From Oceanisphaera sp. IT1-181 (GTDB lineage Bacteria; Pseudomonadota; Gammaproteobacteria; Enterobacterales; Aeromonadaceae), in assembly GCF_033807535.1 (NCBI RefSeq), contig NZ_CP136856.1, positions 3,423,501 to 3,487,500 on the forward strand: 64,000 nucleotides of DNA, given 5' to 3'. This document shows positions 36,256 through 46,388 of the stretch, piece after piece. How positions within the stretch are numbered: position 1 is the stretch's first letter; each line of letters begins with the position of its first letter. Under the pieces are notes generated by a model. That model made no database searches and was not told the origin of the DNA. It saw nothing but the letters and a program-made list of their open reading frames with translations. A program made the position numbers and the translations under genes.

Positions 36256-37609
36256 TAAGAACCAACAGCATAATAATACGGCTACCGGTGAGCAAAAATC
36301 TGCAGACCTAAGCAAGACTCCACTGACGGCAGCAGTCAGCAAGGGTGCCAGTGCGCCCGCGATGGCACCCGCAAGTACGCCCGACAGCGGTAAAACACAG
36401 CCTGCCACCTCTACTTTGGCTACCGATGCCAAAGCGGACGCGGTCAAGCCGGAGCCCACATTGAGCACCACTAGTACAGGCTCAACGAGCGGATCCAAGC
36501 CTGCAGACGCTAAGCTCGGTCAAAGCGAAACCGCCAACAGCCCGGCTCACGCTAAAAGTACGGCCGGTGCTACGGCTCCGCCACCGCCGCCCGTCGAGCC
36601 TACGCCTTCAAAAAGCTCAAACGCAGGCAAGGTGTTGGGCATTATCGCCATTATTATTGCCATCTTGTTGGCTGCCTTTTTATATTGGCATGGCCATAAT
36701 CAAGCGCTCGCGCAAGCCGAACAGGTCCAGCAATTACAGCAGCAGTTGCAACAGCAACAGCAGCAAGTACAAGACGCTCTCAAGAACGCCGAAGGTAAAC
36801 AAGCCAAGCAATTAGCCAGCGTGGCCAGCCAGCAAGATGGGGTGAATGAGCAGCTCGAAGGCTTATCGCGCAAAATCTTAGATTTAGACACCAAACGCCC
36901 CAACGACTGGATGCTGGCGGAAGCCGAGTATTTAGTACGTATGGCGGGTCGTAAGTTGTGGTTAGAGCAAGACGGTGTGTCTGCCGCCATGATGCTGGCC
37001 AATGCGGATGAGCGCTTAGCTGCCGTGAACGATCCCAGCCTAGCGCCGGTGCGCCGCGCATTAGCAGAAGACATTGCTGCCATTAAATCGGTACCAAAAG
37101 TCGACCGCGAAGGCCTGGTGATCAAGCTCAATAGCATCAGCAATCAAGTGGATAAGCTGAAGTTAGACGGCGTGATCCTAGCGCAAGCAGCAGAGCCTGA
37201 CTTTACCGTCTCAGGCTCGGTGAGTGATTGGAAAGAGAACTTAAAGAAAAGCTGGTCAAGCTTCAGTGATGATTTTGTCACCGTGCGCCGCCGCGATGGC
37301 AAGGTAGATGCACTGTTATCACCGCAGCAGCATTGGTACTTAAGCGAAAACTTGAAAGGCACGCTGTTACAAGCACAGTTGGCGGTCTATCGCGATCAGC
37401 AAGAAATCTATGACAGCGCGCTCGAACAAGCCAGTGACTGGTTAACGACCTACTTTGCTGATGACAGCGTTCGTCAATTTATGTTGGAGCAAATCGAGCA
37501 GTTACGCGGTCAACAAATCAAAGTCGAATATCCACAGCAGTTTAGCGCTCAAGACAATTTGAAGCAGCTGTTGGATGAGAGATTACAACGCCTGTTAACT
37601 GGCCAGTAA
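36239..37609 (+). CDS. hemX: HemX, membrane-anchored uroporphyrinogen-associated protein
   Basis: A 456-residue inner-membrane protein. It has a long Ser/Thr/Pro/Ala-rich cytoplasmic tail (about 1-125), one transmembrane helix (GIIAIIIAILLAAFLYW), then a glutamine-rich coiled coil (LQQQLQQQQQQVQDALK) and a periplasmic DUF513 domain. I start at 36239, not the upstream alternative, because of GAAAGG 7 bases before and the overlap with hemD. Its function is uncertain; the older methyltransferase label is not supported by sequence. Confidence 0.92.
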   Translation: MTDKTDKNQQHNNTATGEQKSADLSKTPLTAAVSKGASAPAMAPASTPDSGKTQPATSTLATDAKADAVKPEPTLSTTSTGSTSGSKPADAKLGQSETANSPAHAKSTAGATAPPPPPVEPTPSKSSNAGKVLGIIAIIIAILLAAFLYWHGHNQALAQAEQVQQLQQQLQQQQQQVQDALKNAEGKQAKQLASVASQQDGVNEQLEGLSRKILDLDTKRPNDWMLAEAEYLVRMAGRKLWLEQDGVSAAMMLANADERLAAVNDPSLAPVRRALAEDIAAIKSVPKVDREGLVIKLNSISNQVDKLKLDGVILAQAAEPDFTVSGSVSDWKENLKKSWSSFSDDFVTVRRRDGKVDALLSPQQHWYLSENLKGTLLQAQLAVYRDQQEIYDSALEQASDWLTTYFADDSVRQFMLEQIEQLRGQQIKVEYPQQFSAQDNLKQLLDERLQRLLTGQ

Positions 37610-37619
37610 GGGGAAGTCC

Positions 37620-38867
37620 ATGATACGTCTTGCGATTATCATCGCCATCCTGGCCGCCGGCCTGATTATTGGGCCTAACATTAGCGGTCAACAAGGCTAT
37701 GCACTGCTAGCGGTGGGTAATTACACCATTGAAACCACGGCCACGGTATTTTTAGTGGGCATAGTGTTGTTTTATATGCTGCTGCTGTTTATTGAATGGC
37801 TGCTGGGCCGCATCTTTGGCTTAGGCCATAAAACGCGCAGCTGGTTTGTAGGTCGCCGCCGCCGTAAGGCGCTGAACTACACCCAAAGTGGCATGCAAGC
37901 CTTGGTAGCCGAAGACTATGCGGTAGCAGAAAAAATGCTCCTCAAGGGCGCTAAAGGCAATGATTTAGCACTGCTTAACTACCTTAATGCTGCCACTGCC
38001 GCTCAGGCGTTAGGCCATGACACTAAGCGCGATGATTATCTGCGTTTAGCGCAGGAGCATAACCCGGGTGCCGGTTTAGCGGTGGGCTTAACGCAAACCC
38101 GCTTGCAGTACCAAGAAGGCCAATTTGAATTAGCCTTGGCCGGTGTGCAGCAGTTAAACCAAGAATATGGCAGCCATCCGGCGCTACTTAAGCTGCAAAA
38201 AGACGTGTATTTAGCGACTGGTCAATGGCCTGAGCTGATGACCACACTGGATGTGTTAGCCAGCCAAGGGTTGATTGAAACGAGTGAGCAGCAAGCGCTC
38301 AAGCAACAGGCTTATGCGGGCTGGTTTGATAGCGTGGCCAAGACCGAAGGCAGTGCCGGTTTAATTACTTTATGGCAAGGGCTCTCTCGCAAAGAGAAGT
38401 ATCAAGCGGATATTTTGGTGCCCTTGTGTGAGCGATTAATTGCCTTAAAGGCCCATCAAGAAGCACAGCAGTTATTGCTGGAAGGCATCAATAAAGAGTC
38501 AAACCCACGACTCTTGGTATGCATGACGCAGTTACAGCTGAGCGACTATCATCCACTGCTGACCAACCTCGAGAAAAAGGCCAAGAACCACTCTTCTGCC
38601 CAATTGCACTCGACCTTAGGTCAGTTGTACTTAAAGGACGATAAGCCTGAGCTGGCCGAGCAACACTTGCAACAAGCCATCAGCTTGCAGCCTAAGTCTG
38701 CAGATTACATCTTGCTGGCGGGCTTAGCCGAGCAGCGTGAAGAGGTAAGCCAAGCCAACGATTACTATCGCCGAAGCCTAGCACTCGGAACAGCAGTTGC
38801 TATAGTTCCTGAAGAAAAGGTTACAGAAGCAAAAGCTACAGAAGTGAAGCTGCAAAAGTTGAAATAG
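37620..38867 (+). CDS. hemY: HemY, TPR-containing haem-pathway membrane protein
   Basis: A 415-residue protein with two N-terminal transmembrane helices (LAIIIAILAAGLIIG and ATVFLVGIVLFYMLLLF) followed by HemY_N and several TPR helices (for example LGQLYLKDDKPELAEQHLQQA). It is the last gene of hemCDXY, 10 bp after hemX. It is not related to the Gram-positive HemY oxidase; its role is unclear. Confidence 0.93.
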   Translation: MIRLAIIIAILAAGLIIGPNISGQQGYALLAVGNYTIETTATVFLVGIVLFYMLLLFIEWLLGRIFGLGHKTRSWFVGRRRRKALNYTQSGMQALVAEDYAVAEKMLLKGAKGNDLALLNYLNAATAAQALGHDTKRDDYLRLAQEHNPGAGLAVGLTQTRLQYQEGQFELALAGVQQLNQEYGSHPALLKLQKDVYLATGQWPELMTTLDVLASQGLIETSEQQALKQQAYAGWFDSVAKTEGSAGLITLWQGLSRKEKYQADILVPLCERLIALKAHQEAQQLLLEGINKESNPRLLVCMTQLQLSDYHPLLTNLEKKAKNHSSAQLHSTLGQLYLKDDKPELAEQHLQQAISLQPKSADYILLAGLAEQREEVSQANDYYRRSLALGTAVAIVPEEKVTEAKATEVKLQKLK

Positions 38868-38900
38868 ACTAAAAGTAGTGATCACTCCAGATACGCAGAA

Positions 38901-38922
38901 GGAGCCGAAAGGCTCCTTTTTT
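38901..38922 (+). terminator. Rho-independent terminator of hemCDXY
   Basis: GGAGCC-GAAA-GGCTCC with a stable tetraloop is followed by six T, 33 bases after the hemY stop. Confidence 0.95.
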
Positions 38923-38961
38923 ATGGGCCACTAATAAGATAAAGATCAAAAGATAAGGCTA

Positions 38962-39211
38962 TTTTGCAACGGAAGAACACGGAATCCACAGAAAAATTAA
39001 GATGAGCTAAGGTCGAAAGGGCTCATTATTGGTGAGCGAAACATAGCAACGACAGAGCCACCAACGCATTCTGCTACGCATAACCGGCGAAGTCTTCTTC
39101 GCTGAAGAGACGGCCGGCAACGCAGGGGCTGGTGCACTGATCTTACCCATTAATATTTTCAGATTTGTTCTCTATTTTTCCGTGGGTTCCGCGGATTCCG
39201 TTGCGAAAAAA
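38962..39211. repeat. MITE-like interspersed repeat, copy 3 (longest)
   Basis: An element of about 250 bp between the two convergent terminators. Its ends read TTTTGCAACGGAAGAACACG and GATTCCGTTGCGAAAA, so the CCACGG of the other copies is CAACGG on the left and correspondingly CCGTTG on the right. The core motif TTTCAGATTTGTTCTCTATT is at 39157-39176. An extra segment of roughly 70 bp with GAAGTCTTCTTCGCTGAAGA palindromes lies in the middle. Confidence 0.75.
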
Positions 39212-39260
39212 TCTTTAAGGTCTGGTTTTAGTGTGGGTTTAACTTCTAACCACTCCAAAA

Positions 39261-39284
39261 CAAAAAAGGAGCCTTGCGGCTCCT
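39261..39284 (-). terminator. Terminator of the hydroxyacid dehydrogenase gene
   Basis: On the minus strand GGAGCC-GCAA-GGCTCC (39283-39268) is followed by six T. It is almost a mirror of the hemY terminator 350 bp to the left. Confidence 0.92.
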
Positions 39285-39309
39285 TCATCTAATCTGTTTC
39301 TCGTAGTGA

Positions 39310-40176
39310 TTAGTCTTTGTATAACTTGATAAGCGTTGCTGGGTCGCGCTCTAAGAAGCCTTTGCTGCCGTGTTGGCGCATTAGCTGTGCCGCCAAACCA
39401 GACATGGGCACGGCGGTGCCTTCGAGCTTGCTCTGGCTAACGGCCATATCCAAGTCTTTTAACAGTGTGCGTACATGCCACTTAGGATCTGGGTCTGACT
39501 CAGCGGCCATTAGCGGGCCAGTGATTTGCATCGGCTTAGAATCGGCAAAGCCGCCGGCCAGCGCTTCGGGAATCTTATCCGCTGCCACGCCGCAGGCTTT
39601 GGCTAATGCCATCATCTCCGCCAATACCATTAAGTTACAACCCACTATCATCTGGTTACAGACTTTAGTGACTTGGCCCGCGCCTACTGGCCCCATATGA
39701 GTGGAGCGCTGTGATAAGGGCGCCAAAATGGGCTGAATGCGCGCAATATCTGCCGCTTCACCGCCACACATAATGGCCAGCGTGCCTTGTTCTGCACCCA
39801 CAACGCCACCGGAAACCGGTGAGTCTACCCAGTTCATGCCGCAAGCGTCTTTTAACTTGGCGGCAAACTCGCGAGTGGCAGTGGGGTCTGAGCTAGAAAA
39901 ATCCACTAGCAACTGATCGGCGCCGCCATTTTCGACCACGCCACCGACACCAAATACCACCGTCTCTACCACTTCGGTATTGGCCACGCACAGCAAGATA
40001 ACATCCACCTGCTCAACCAGCTCAGCGATAGAGTTAGCGACAGTTGCGCCAGCGGCTTTAACCTCAGCTAGCTTATCGGCACTGCGATTCCACACGGTAA
40101 CGGCAAAGCCTGCGTTCAATAACCGCTGAGTCATGGGATTGCCCATTAAGCCAATACCAATAAATCCTAGTTTCAT
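39310..40176 (-). CDS. NAD(P)-dependent beta-hydroxyacid dehydrogenase (GarR/MmsB-like)
   Basis: This 288-residue enzyme has a Rossmann N-terminus (GFIGIGLMGNPMTQRLL), the substrate-binding DSPVSGGVVGAEQGTLAIM and the catalytic lysine in GAGQVTKVCNQ. The family includes tartronate semialdehyde reductase and 3-hydroxyisobutyrate dehydrogenase. The sequence does not decide between them, and no pathway genes lie beside it. A monocistronic unit with its own terminator. Confidence 0.9.
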   Translation of the reverse strand: MKLGFIGIGLMGNPMTQRLLNAGFAVTVWNRSADKLAEVKAAGATVANSIAELVEQVDVILLCVANTEVVETVVFGVGGVVENGGADQLLVDFSSSDPTATREFAAKLKDACGMNWVDSPVSGGVVGAEQGTLAIMCGGEAADIARIQPILAPLSQRSTHMGPVGAGQVTKVCNQMIVGCNLMVLAEMMALAKACGVAADKIPEALAGGFADSKPMQITGPLMAAESDPDPKWHVRTLLKDLDMAVSQSKLEGTAVPMSGLAAQLMRQHGSKGFLERDPATLIKLYKD

Positions 40177-41036
40177 TCACACCTCTCCCTTTTGGTCAGA
40201 TATTTAGTCTAATAATAGCTATAAGCGTCATACCGCCTTGTTAGAGAAGCAGTCATTGTTCCAACTGATAACATGATGACGCAACCAACCACTGATAGAC
40301 TTTTTGATCGCTATCTGCTGACGTTATACTCTAATTGATGATGCTCGAGCAATCAGTCTGACAAATGGCTCAAGTTGGATATATCAGTATTTTATCCCGA
40401 GTATTGCAACGACTATAATAGACCACAGGGTTCATAACTATTTGAATAAAGCTCTGTGCATCTTTAATTCTAAGATTCAAAGGAGAACTCTGTTTCCTCT
40501 TCTTGAGTTCCGCATTGTCTGCGGGTGTCCTAACTTTACAGAACAACAAAATAGAGCCATTACTTAATTAATTGGATATTAAAAACCCGCACCTCTCCAC
40601 TCTGGCCAAGCTCATGTGGCCAATAATTGGCCACATGAGCTTGGGAACCAAATTAAATTAATTTTTTCCCAAAATTGCACACTGGTTCCTAGACGATTGT
40701 TTTTCATTGCGATATAATCGGCACAGGGCACAGCTGGTGGTTCGAAAAGTCTGTTTTTTCAGGCCTTTGAGTTCCTCAAATTGGCATACACACCCAGAGA
40801 CGTTCGTCTCCGCCCTAACCTGTATACGAAGTTTATCTATACCATTTTTACATTTTCCAGCAATGAATGCTCGCAAGCTAATAACTGGCGGCGGCAGATA
40901 AGCCGAATCCGTCAACCTGACCGTGGACGTTCCCGATCATTCTGCTATCTTCAGCTTATAGTCCTGCCTGTCAGGAAAATCGGCTGATGATTCGGCGACG
41001 GCGCTGTATTGGGATCATAAAAAGGTGTTCGATGGC
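40177..41036. other. 860-bp region without a convincing gene, upstream of the urease cluster
   Basis: AT-rich, with only short unlikely frames. It contains TATAAT at 40414-40419 and at 40713-40718, the second with ACGATTG-type sequence upstream, and a perfect 17-bp inverted repeat at 40606-40644. It probably carries the urease promoter and marks the edge of a foreign segment. Confidence 0.6.
40606..40644. repeat. Perfect 17-bp inverted repeat
   Basis: CCAAGCTCATGTGGCCA (40606-40622) and TGGCCACATGAGCTTGG (40628-40644) are exact complements separated by ATAAT. The nearest T-run (TTTTTT near 40662) starts some 18 bases after the stem, too far for a standard terminator. Confidence 0.9.
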
Positions 41037-41945
41037 ATGACGACTCTCTCTTATATGCCCGTAAAACAACGGGCAGTCGTGGATTCTGGGCATCGCTTTG
41101 ATGCCGGCCGCCACTGGGCGGCCTCTTTAACACTGGGGTTTGGTGTCCGCTCGGCCGGTAATACCAACATCACCAGTATGATCAAAGCTCATCACTTTGG
41201 GCCCTTGCGCGTGCAAAGACCGTTTTATCCGGAAGGTCGCGACGGCTGCTGCCATGTATATCTGTTACACCCACCCGGTGGCTTGGTCAGTGGTGATGCT
41301 CTCAACGTGGATGTCACCGTAGCGGCAGGTGCTCACACCCTGTTGACCACGCCAGCGGCGAACAAACTCTACAGAGCCGACAGCAATGGCGTGGCCTGGA
41401 CTCAGCACACCCATCTAAAAGTGGCCGATAATGCCACACTAGAATGGCTGCCCCAGGAAACTCTGGCCTTCGACGGCTCTCGCGGCGCGCAAACCTTCAT
41501 CATCGAACTGGAAGACAACGCCAAATGCTTAGGCTGGGAAATTCTCGGCCTTGGCCGCCCCGCCAGTGATTTGCCGTTTGCGAGCGGTTACCTTGAACAA
41601 CGCTTTCAGGTTACCCGAAATGGCCGCCCCTTATGGTTAGAACGCCAGTCTCTAGACCCCAACCATCGCCGATTCATCGGTAAATGGGGCCAGGGAGGTG
41701 CGACCGTACACGCTACCTTGTGGGCGATTGGTCTGGCCGATCCCGCTGAAGCTATCGAAGCGCTACGTTCACAGCTGCCAGCCAGCTGTCGCTGGGCGGT
41801 GACTTATCGCCGAGGCGTGCTGCTGCTTCGCTACCTCGGCCATGAACGTAATGAAATATGGGATTTGTTTCAGCAGGCGCGTGTCATTCTGCGCCCGCGG
41901 CTGACCGGACACGAGGCCACCATACCTCGGATCTGGCTGACCTGA
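41037..41945 (+). CDS. ureD: Urease accessory protein UreD
   Basis: A 302-residue chaperone that, with UreF and UreG, loads nickel into urease. HWAASLTLGF at the start, FGPLRVQRPFYPEG, HPPGGLVSGD and TTPAANKLYR are family signatures. I take the ATG at 41037 with AAAGGTG upstream; a GTG at 41025 in the same frame is the alternative. First gene of ureDABCEFG. Confidence 0.94.
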   Translation: MTTLSYMPVKQRAVVDSGHRFDAGRHWAASLTLGFGVRSAGNTNITSMIKAHHFGPLRVQRPFYPEGRDGCCHVYLLHPPGGLVSGDALNVDVTVAAGAHTLLTTPAANKLYRADSNGVAWTQHTHLKVADNATLEWLPQETLAFDGSRGAQTFIIELEDNAKCLGWEILGLGRPASDLPFASGYLEQRFQVTRNGRPLWLERQSLDPNHRRFIGKWGQGGATVHATLWAIGLADPAEAIEALRSQLPASCRWAVTYRRGVLLLRYLGHERNEIWDLFQQARVILRPRLTGHEATIPRIWLT

Positions 41946-42045
41946 TTATTCACGTCAAAGCTCCTGCTTTGGCGCCGATCAGCGCCTATGCTTGTTATGT
42001 GGCATAGGTCATCAATACAAAACGTCGACGGCTACGGAGTTAGCG

Positions 42046-42348
42046 ATGGAATTAACACCAAGAGATAAAGATAAGTTGCTGTTGTTTACTGCGGGGCTGC
42101 TTGCCGAACGCCGCAAGGCCAAAGGACTCAAGCTGAACTACCCTGAATCGATCGCGCTGATCAGTTGCGCCATTATGGAAGGCGCTCGTGAAGGCCGCAC
42201 CGTGGCGGACATGATGAGTGCCGGCCGTGAAATACTGACCCGTGACGATGTGATGGACGGCGTTGCCGAGATGATCGAGGACGTGCAAGTCGAAGCAACC
42301 TTTCCCGACGGTACCAAGCTGGTCACCGTTCATCACCCCATTGTCTGA
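42046..42348 (+). CDS. ureA: Urease subunit gamma
   Basis: The 100-residue small structural subunit. MELTPRDKDKLLLFTAGLLA, LNYPESIALISC and the C-terminal FPDGTKLVTVHHPI are standard. The ATG at 42046 gives normal length; the frame is open upstream to 41992 but without family resemblance. Confidence 0.98.
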   Translation: MELTPRDKDKLLLFTAGLLAERRKAKGLKLNYPESIALISCAIMEGAREGRTVADMMSAGREILTRDDVMDGVAEMIEDVQVEATFPDGTKLVTVHHPIV

Positions 42349-42359
42349 GGAGGCTAACC

Positions 42360-42695
42360 ATGATTCCCGGTGAATATCAACTGCAAAGCGGTGACATCGA
42401 ACTGTGTGTCGACCGTGAAAGCATCACCATTAGTGTCGCCAACACCGGTGACCGCCCCATACAGGTCGGTTCCCACTATCACTTTGCCGAAACCAATCCG
42501 GCGTTGCGCTTGGATCGTAAACAAGCTTACGGTTATCGCCTAGCTATAGCCGCAGGTACGGCTATTCGTTTCGAGCCGGGCCAGAGTCGTGAAGTGTCGT
42601 TGATTCCGTTTTCCGGCCTGCGCCGTATTTACGGCTTTCGTGGTGAGGTTATGGGACCACTAGATAAGAGCTCGAAAGAGGGAGCAGCAACATGA
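42360..42695 (+). CDS. ureB: Urease subunit beta
   Basis: A 111-residue structural subunit with MIPGEYQL, NTGDRPIQVGSHYHFAETN, RFEPGQSREVSLIPFSG and RIYGFRGEVMG. GAGGAGGCTAACC precedes the ATG. Its TGA overlaps the ATG of ureC. Confidence 0.98.
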   Translation: MIPGEYQLQSGDIELCVDRESITISVANTGDRPIQVGSHYHFAETNPALRLDRKQAYGYRLAIAAGTAIRFEPGQSREVSLIPFSGLRRIYGFRGEVMGPLDKSSKEGAAT

Positions 42696-44395
42696 AGATT
42701 TCCCGCCAAGCATATGCGGATATGTATGGACCGACTACCGGTGACCGAGTTCGTCTGGGTGATACCGAATTGTGGATCGAAATCGAACACGACCACACCC
42801 ATTACGGTGAAGAAGTAAAATTCGGTGGCGGCAAAGTGATTCGTGATGGTATGGGTCAGAGCCAGCGTTGCGACGACGCCGTGATGGACACTGTCATCAC
42901 TAACGCCATCGTCATCGACTGGTGGGGCATCGTTAAAGCCGATGTGGGCCTGAAAAACGGTCGCATCGCGGCTATCGGCAAGTCCGGTAACCCGGATACC
43001 CAGCCCGATATCGACATCGTTATCGGCCCCGGTACTGAAATCATCGCCGGTGAAGGTCACATCCTTACCGCGGGCGGCGTCGATACCCACGTGCACTATA
43101 TTTGCCCACAGCAGGTGGATGAAGCGCTGATGAGTGGCCTGACCACCATGATCGGCGGTGGTACCGGCCCAGCCACCGGCTCGGTCGCGACCACCCACAC
43201 TCCCGGCCCCTGGCACTTGGGAAAAATGATGCAAGCGGTAGACGATTTACCGATCAACATCGGCTTTCTCGGCAAAGGCAGCGCCAGTACGCCAGAAGCG
43301 CTGGAGCAACAGGTCAAAGCAGGTGCCATGAGCCTGAAAATCCACGAGGATTGGGGCGCAGCACCGGCCTCCATCAGCAACGCGCTGGATGTGGCCGATC
43401 GTTATGATATTCAGATCGCCATTCACGCCGACAGTCTGAACGAATCCGGTTTTGTGGAAGATACCCTGGCGGCCTTCAAAGACCGTTGCATTCACACCTA
43501 CCACACCGAAGGTGCCGGTGGTGGTCATGCTCCCGATATTATCGTCGCCTGTAGTCTGCCTAACGTATTGCCGTCGTCCACCAACCCGACTCGGCCGTAC
43601 ACCATTAACACCATTGATGAACACCTCGACATGCTGATGGTATGTCACCACCTGGATCCGAATATCCCGGAAGACGTGGCCTTTGCCGATTCCCGCATCC
43701 GTCGCGAAACCATTGCCGCCGAAGATATCCTCCACGACATGGGGGTGATTTCGATGATATCTTCGGATTCCCAAGCCATGGGTCGCATTGGTGAAGTGGT
43801 ATGTCGCACTTGGCAAACCGCGCACAAAATGCGCTTACAGCGCGGCCTGTTGCCGGAAGACCAAGAACGCGGCACCGACAACTTCCGCGTGAAGCGTTAC
43901 ATCGCCAAATACACCATCAACCCCGCCATTACCCACGGCGTTGGCCACGAAGTCGGCTCCATAGAAGTCGGAAAGTTTGCAGATTTGGTGTTGTGGAAAC
44001 CCAAGTTCTTCGGCGTCAAACCGTCGATCATCCTGAAAGGCGGCATGATCGCCGGCGCAGCCATGGGCGACCCTAATGCTTCCATATCCACGCCCCAGCC
44101 GGTGCATTACCGCCGCATGTTTGGTGCCTTAGGCAGAGCAGCAGCCGCAACGCGAATGACCTTCGTCAGTCAGGCCGCCATGAACACCGGGCTGGAAGAA
44201 AAACTGGGCCTGAAGAGCCCGCTGGTGGCGGTTAAAAACGTCCGCCAGATGCGTAAGAGCGATATGAAGCTGAACGACGCCTGCCCTGAGCTAACGGTAG
44301 ATCCGCAAACCTATGAAGTGCGCGCAGACGGCGTGTTACTGACCTGTGAGCCGCTGTCCGAGTTGCCATTGGCCCAGCGCTATCATTTGTTCTAA
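42692..44395 (+). CDS. ureC: Urease subunit alpha (catalytic)
   Basis: This 567-residue nickel enzyme hydrolyses urea to ammonia and carbamate. All active-site elements are visible: His pair in VDTHVHYICPQQ, the carbamylated Lys in MSLKIHEDWG, His in AIHADSLNE and HTEGAGGGHAPD, the flap Cys/His in VCHHLDP, and Asp in SSDSQAMGRIG. ATGA overlap with ureB. Codon use (many CTG and GGC) differs from the flanking TTA/TTG-richer genes. Confidence 0.99.
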   Translation: MKISRQAYADMYGPTTGDRVRLGDTELWIEIEHDHTHYGEEVKFGGGKVIRDGMGQSQRCDDAVMDTVITNAIVIDWWGIVKADVGLKNGRIAAIGKSGNPDTQPDIDIVIGPGTEIIAGEGHILTAGGVDTHVHYICPQQVDEALMSGLTTMIGGGTGPATGSVATTHTPGPWHLGKMMQAVDDLPINIGFLGKGSASTPEALEQQVKAGAMSLKIHEDWGAAPASISNALDVADRYDIQIAIHADSLNESGFVEDTLAAFKDRCIHTYHTEGAGGGHAPDIIVACSLPNVLPSSTNPTRPYTINTIDEHLDMLMVCHHLDPNIPEDVAFADSRIRRETIAAEDILHDMGVISMISSDSQAMGRIGEVVCRTWQTAHKMRLQRGLLPEDQERGTDNFRVKRYIAKYTINPAITHGVGHEVGSIEVGKFADLVLWKPKFFGVKPSIILKGGMIAGAAMGDPNASISTPQPVHYRRMFGALGRAAAATRMTFVSQAAMNTGLEEKLGLKSPLVAVKNVRQMRKSDMKLNDACPELTVDPQTYEVRADGVLLTCEPLSELPLAQRYHLF

Positions 44396-44416
44396 ACCGC
44401 TTGCAAGGACAACTAA

Positions 44417-44947
44417 ATGCTTGAATTAACACAGCGAATAGACGGCAGCACTCAGGCCGAGGTGTACGACACACTGACCTTACCCTATGAGCTGCGCATT
44501 CGTGGCCGCCTGAAGGCGGTGACCGATAACGGCCGCGACGTCGGCCTGTTCCTCGATCGTGGCCCGGTGCTGCGCCACGGCGACCTGCTGCAAGCCAGCA
44601 GCGGTGAAGTGATCCGTGTTTGTGCCGCCGACGAGCCGGTCACCACCGCGTTCATCGGCAACGGTCTGCCCTTGGGCCGCCTGTGCTACCACCTGGGTAA
44701 CCGCCACGTGTCACTCGCCATTGGCGCAGATGCAGACGGCCGTCACTGGGTGCGATTCCCTCCGGACCACGTACTGGAAGAGCTGGCGGTACTGCTGGGT
44801 GCTAGCCTGAGCCACCACCAGGCGCCGTTTGATCCGGAATCCGGCGCTTACGCACAGGCCGGCCGTGAGCACGCTCATTCTCATGGTCACGGACATGATC
44901 ACTCCCATGGGCATTCTCATGACGACGGCCATAACCATGCACACTGA
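44417..44947 (+). CDS. ureE: Urease nickel metallochaperone UreE
   Basis: A 176-residue protein with a peptide-binding domain, a metal-binding domain (GNGLPLGRLCYHLGNRH), and a histidine-rich tail (HAHSHGHGHDHSHGH and onward) with more than ten His for nickel storage. The tail-coding DNA overlaps the start of ureF by 11 bp. Confidence 0.96.
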   Translation: MLELTQRIDGSTQAEVYDTLTLPYELRIRGRLKAVTDNGRDVGLFLDRGPVLRHGDLLQASSGEVIRVCAADEPVTTAFIGNGLPLGRLCYHLGNRHVSLAIGADADGRHWVRFPPDHVLEELAVLLGASLSHHQAPFDPESGAYAQAGREHAHSHGHGHDHSHGHSHDDGHNHAH

Positions 44948-45644
44948 TAACCAGCCAGTCGTGGCCAGTGATCTGGCACTACTGGGGTTGATGCAACTGA
45001 TCAGCCCGGCTTTGCCGATTGGTGCATTCGCCTGGTCACAAGGTTTGGAGAGTGCGTTTGAGCTAGGCTGGGTACGCAACGAACAGGAACTGGGTGAGTG
45101 GCTGGAAGGTGTGCTCGACGATGGTCTGAGCCGCTGCGAATTGCCGGTGCTGGCACGGTTACAGAACTGCTGGGCCAAAAGCGACAGCGACGGCCTGGCA
45201 TTCTGGAACGACTGGCTACACGCCAACCGCGAAACCGCCGAACTCAGCGATGAAGACACGCGCTTAGGGCTGGCGTTGATGCGCTTGCTCACCAGCCTGT
45301 CGCTGCAACCGCAGGCTGAGCAGGGCCACGCCCAATTGCCGGAAGACCCCGGTTACGTCACCGTATTCGCCTGGACCGCACACCAACGGCAAGTGCCGGT
45401 GCGTCAAAGCTTGCTCGGCTTTGTCTGGGGCTGGCTGGAAAACCAGCTCGCGGTGGCGTGCAAAGCCATGCCCTTAGGGCATACCGCGGCGCAACGCCTG
45501 AACGAACAGTTGCGCCCCAAGATGGTGGCCGCTGTTGAAACCGCACTGGCGCTGTCCGACGAGCAACTGGGCCCGATTCTGCCGGGGCTGGCCCTCGGCA
45601 GTGCCCAGCATGAAACCCAATATTCAAGATTATTCCGAAGCTGA
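44937..45644 (+). CDS. ureF: Urease accessory protein UreF
   Basis: A 235-residue all-helical GTPase partner of UreG. The family core LMQLISPALPIGAFAWSQGLE is at residues 16-36. I choose the ATG at 44937; the longer open frame is the His-tail DNA of ureE in another frame. Confidence 0.95.
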   Translation: MHTDNQPVVASDLALLGLMQLISPALPIGAFAWSQGLESAFELGWVRNEQELGEWLEGVLDDGLSRCELPVLARLQNCWAKSDSDGLAFWNDWLHANRETAELSDEDTRLGLALMRLLTSLSLQPQAEQGHAQLPEDPGYVTVFAWTAHQRQVPVRQSLLGFVWGWLENQLAVACKAMPLGHTAAQRLNEQLRPKMVAAVETALALSDEQLGPILPGLALGSAQHETQYSRLFRS

Positions 45645-45676
45645 CCGCTTCGACCTCACAAGAAGGAAAGTTAGCA

Positions 45677-46315
<639 letters not shown>

Positions 46316-46388
46316 GCGGTCCCGACCTAGTCAAAACACAGTAGTAAAATAACTTAATAGTAAACAGAAAGAACAAACGGAGAACACC

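Noticed and set aside
38881..39284. CRISPR-like repeated units between the hemY and dehydrogenase genes
   Set aside because: The CACGGAA units are clustered in two inverted ends of one element, not evenly spaced with unique spacers.
40658..40987. Small ORFs on both strands upstream of ureD
   Set aside because: Odd composition, overlap on opposite strands, no ribosome binding site and no recognisable motif.
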